A DNA stretch of 64,000 nt from assembly GCA_026545225.1 (NCBI GenBank), contig CM048846.1, positions 13,975,975 through 14,039,974 of the forward strand, in the 5' to 3' direction. Both the position numbers and the translations under genes were made by a program. Shown here piece after piece: positions 63,846 through 64,000 of the stretch. The DNA is from Cornus controversa. Its lineage: Eukaryota > Streptophyta > Magnoliopsida > Cornales > Cornaceae. Numbering within the stretch: the stretch's first letter is position 1; the number at the start of each line of letters is the position of its first letter. The notes below the pieces were generated by a model that saw only the letters and a list, made by a program, of their open reading frames with translations, did no database searches and had not been told where the DNA came from.

Positions 63846-63893
63846 CTGTCGCTATCCAGTAGTTCCTAAGAAACCAACGGACCAAAGAGGATC

Positions 63894-64000
63894 ATGGAAA
63901 TCGAATGCCGAGAGAACGACGCCTGTAATTCCTTGATTCCTTACGAGCACCCTTATATCGAACGGCTGCTGGTGTCACAGATGTTGGATGCTGTGGGGAT
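63894..64000 (+). CDS. possible divergent gene, N terminus only
   Basis: An ATG at 63894 opens a frame (MEIECRENDACNSLIPYEHP, then YIERLLVSQMLDAVG) that is still open at the window end, 35 codons. The composition looks protein-like and mildly GC-rich in contrast to the introns. It begins 48 bp beyond the karyopherin start codon on the opposite strand, which would imply overlapping 5' regions or a shared bidirectional promoter. I do not recognise the family. A chance open frame of this length is quite possible. Confidence 0.35.
   Translation, partial: MEIECRENDACNSLIPYEHPYIERLLVSQMLDAVG

Noticed and set aside
63661..63885. 75-codon minus-strand frame starting upstream of the karyopherin ATG
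   Set aside because: It overlaps exon 1 in another frame and has no family resemblance. At most it is an out-of-frame upstream ATG if the transcript starts beyond 63885.

Overview
The window is plant nuclear DNA, probably from a eudicot with a large, transposon-rich genome; the species cannot be named from sequence alone. Evidence: spliced GT-AG exons, Ty1/copia and Ty3/gypsy (Tat-type) LTR retrotransposons, hAT DNA transposons with 8-bp target duplications, plant L1-like and RTE-like LINEs, and a tRNA-derived SINE resembling the plant Au family. No prokaryotic features are present.

One host gene organises almost the whole window. On the minus strand, 17 exons (63845 down to 536) encode the N-terminal ~651 residues of a karyopherin of the importin-13/transportin-SR class (closest remembered relative: Arabidopsis At1g12930). 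The remaining exons, inferred from family length to encode about 350 residues, lie left of position 1. Every intron is GT-AG and all reading phases join cleanly, so the gene looks intact here. Its introns are swollen by transposons: intron 1 (4.0 kb), 6 (20.8 kb), 9 (17.4 kb), 10 (3.1 kb), 15 (7.9 kb) and 16 (3.2 kb); the others are 95 bp to 1.9 kb.

Region by region: 1-3816 is intron 16, with an L1-like LINE (1545-2927) bounded by a 13-bp duplication and a second LINE tail. 3967-11864 is intron 15, with a probable 3.6-kb minus-strand LTR plus primer site (4725-8304) and a probable 2.7-kb solo LTR rich in internal repeats (8468-11147). 11865-15136 holds exons 15 to 11. Intron 10 has a copia remnant and an eroded acidic protein remnant. 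Intron 9 (18347-35777) has a non-autonomous hAT element with CGGACACG subterminal repeats (18428-19259), an RTE LINE piece, copia A (+), copia B (-), copia C (-) and a solo LTR inserted in copia C. Introns 8 and 7 hold a SINE and a 683-bp hAT-like element carrying a LINE tail. Intron 6 holds a ~5-kb hAT transposon (38266-52913) split by a young 9.65-kb Tat-type gypsy element (40602-50255), followed by three LINE fragments. 58321-63845 carries exons 6 to 1; a possible divergent ORF starts 48 bp beyond the karyopherin start codon.

The most unusual item is the gypsy element. Besides gag-pol with a second RNase H, it carries an antisense gene of four apparent exons (49301 to 47353) with its own TATA box and a coiled-coil-like C terminus, broken by one stop codon. 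Its two 346-bp LTRs differ at 4 sites and it is flanked by a perfect CAAAC duplication.
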